This document shows positions 63,914 through 64,000 of a DNA stretch of 64,000 nt, piece after piece; position 1 is the stretch's first letter, and every line of letters begins with the position of its first letter. The position numbers were made by a program, and so were the translations under genes. Below the pieces are notes generated by a model, which was not told the DNA's origin, made no database searches, and saw nothing but the letters and a program-made list of their open reading frames with translations. This DNA comes from Microstegium vimineum. Taxonomy: Eukaryota; Streptophyta; Magnoliopsida; Poales; Poaceae. The stretch lies in NCBI GenBank assembly GCA_022036555.1, contig CM039133.1:2111184-2175183 (forward strand). Direction: 5' to 3'.

Positions 63914-64000
63914 TGTTTTTTTTGAAATAAAACGGAGGGGAGAGCTTACCCACCAAAATTTGCATTAACTTAAAGAACGATCCAGAAAGCTGGACGACTT
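63914..64000 (-). mobile_element. LINE 3' end, cut by the window edge
   Basis: T run followed by GAAATAAAACGGAGGGGAGAG, the reverse of a LINE tail. It lies in the presumed first intron of MK4. Confidence 0.5.

Overview
This window reads as nuclear DNA from a grass, most likely a panicoid such as Sorghum, Saccharum or Miscanthus. That placement is an inference. It rests on intron-containing genes with GT-AG borders, many CACTA elements whose subterminal repeats are typical of grasses, Stowaway and hAT-like miniature elements, Au-type SINEs, a SMART mini-LTR element and a chromovirus-type Ty3 remnant. No organelle, bacterial or viral genome segment is present.

Layout. 1-2.9 kb: AT-rich sequence without a convincing gene. 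2.9-11.6 kb: transposon graveyard holding a broken L1-type LINE (about 2.93-6.40 kb), a CACTA element that interrupts it and carries a truncated TNP2-type gene plus a captured piece of a host GTD-binding-domain gene, a possible small glycine-rich membrane protein gene (9431-9655, minus) and a CFCG/GRF-like zinc-finger gene (10873-11606, minus). 12-20.4 kb: MITEs, a CpG-rich patch, and a complete 2,350-bp CACTA element (15507-17856) with a perfect CAT target duplication and an intact three-exon gene of unknown function. 20.4-64 kb: a cluster of two interleaved, repeatedly duplicated gene types.

The cluster. Type 1 encodes proteins with an N-terminal MCAfunc/ARPK (HeLo-like four-helix) domain, fused in the complete members to a serine/threonine kinase. 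Members are MK1 (21188-25932, intact, 8 exons, 549 aa), MK2 (27598-28044, first exon only), MK3 (57846-61549, 8 exons, one extra A in a homopolymer) and MK4 (63039 to beyond the window edge). Type 2 is a set of intronless GRAS transcription regulators, probably of the SCL9/14/33 (LISCL) group: GRAS-A (31958-33781), GRAS-B (about 38040-39878, ancestral ATG lost) and GRAS-C (52607-54463), plus a broken copy (about 28321-29400) and two 3' scraps (36869-37074, 48070-48237). Leaders and 3' flanks are duplicated with the genes, so the array seems to have grown by unequal exchange. Paralogous flanks act as empty-site controls and let several insertions be placed to the base: a solo LTR just upstream of GRAS-A, a Stowaway MITE upstream of GRAS-B, and nested retroposon/CACTA and hAT/CACTA insertions in 3' flanks.

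How the genes might work together. GRAS proteins of this group act in the nucleus as co-regulators. MCAfunc-kinases resemble MID1-complementing-activity (MCA) proteins and plant MLKL-like proteins at the N terminus, which suggests membrane-proximal stress, mechanical or immune signalling. Nothing in the sequence proves a functional link; the physical mixing is the observation. Exon borders were read by eye and coordinates may be off by a base or two.
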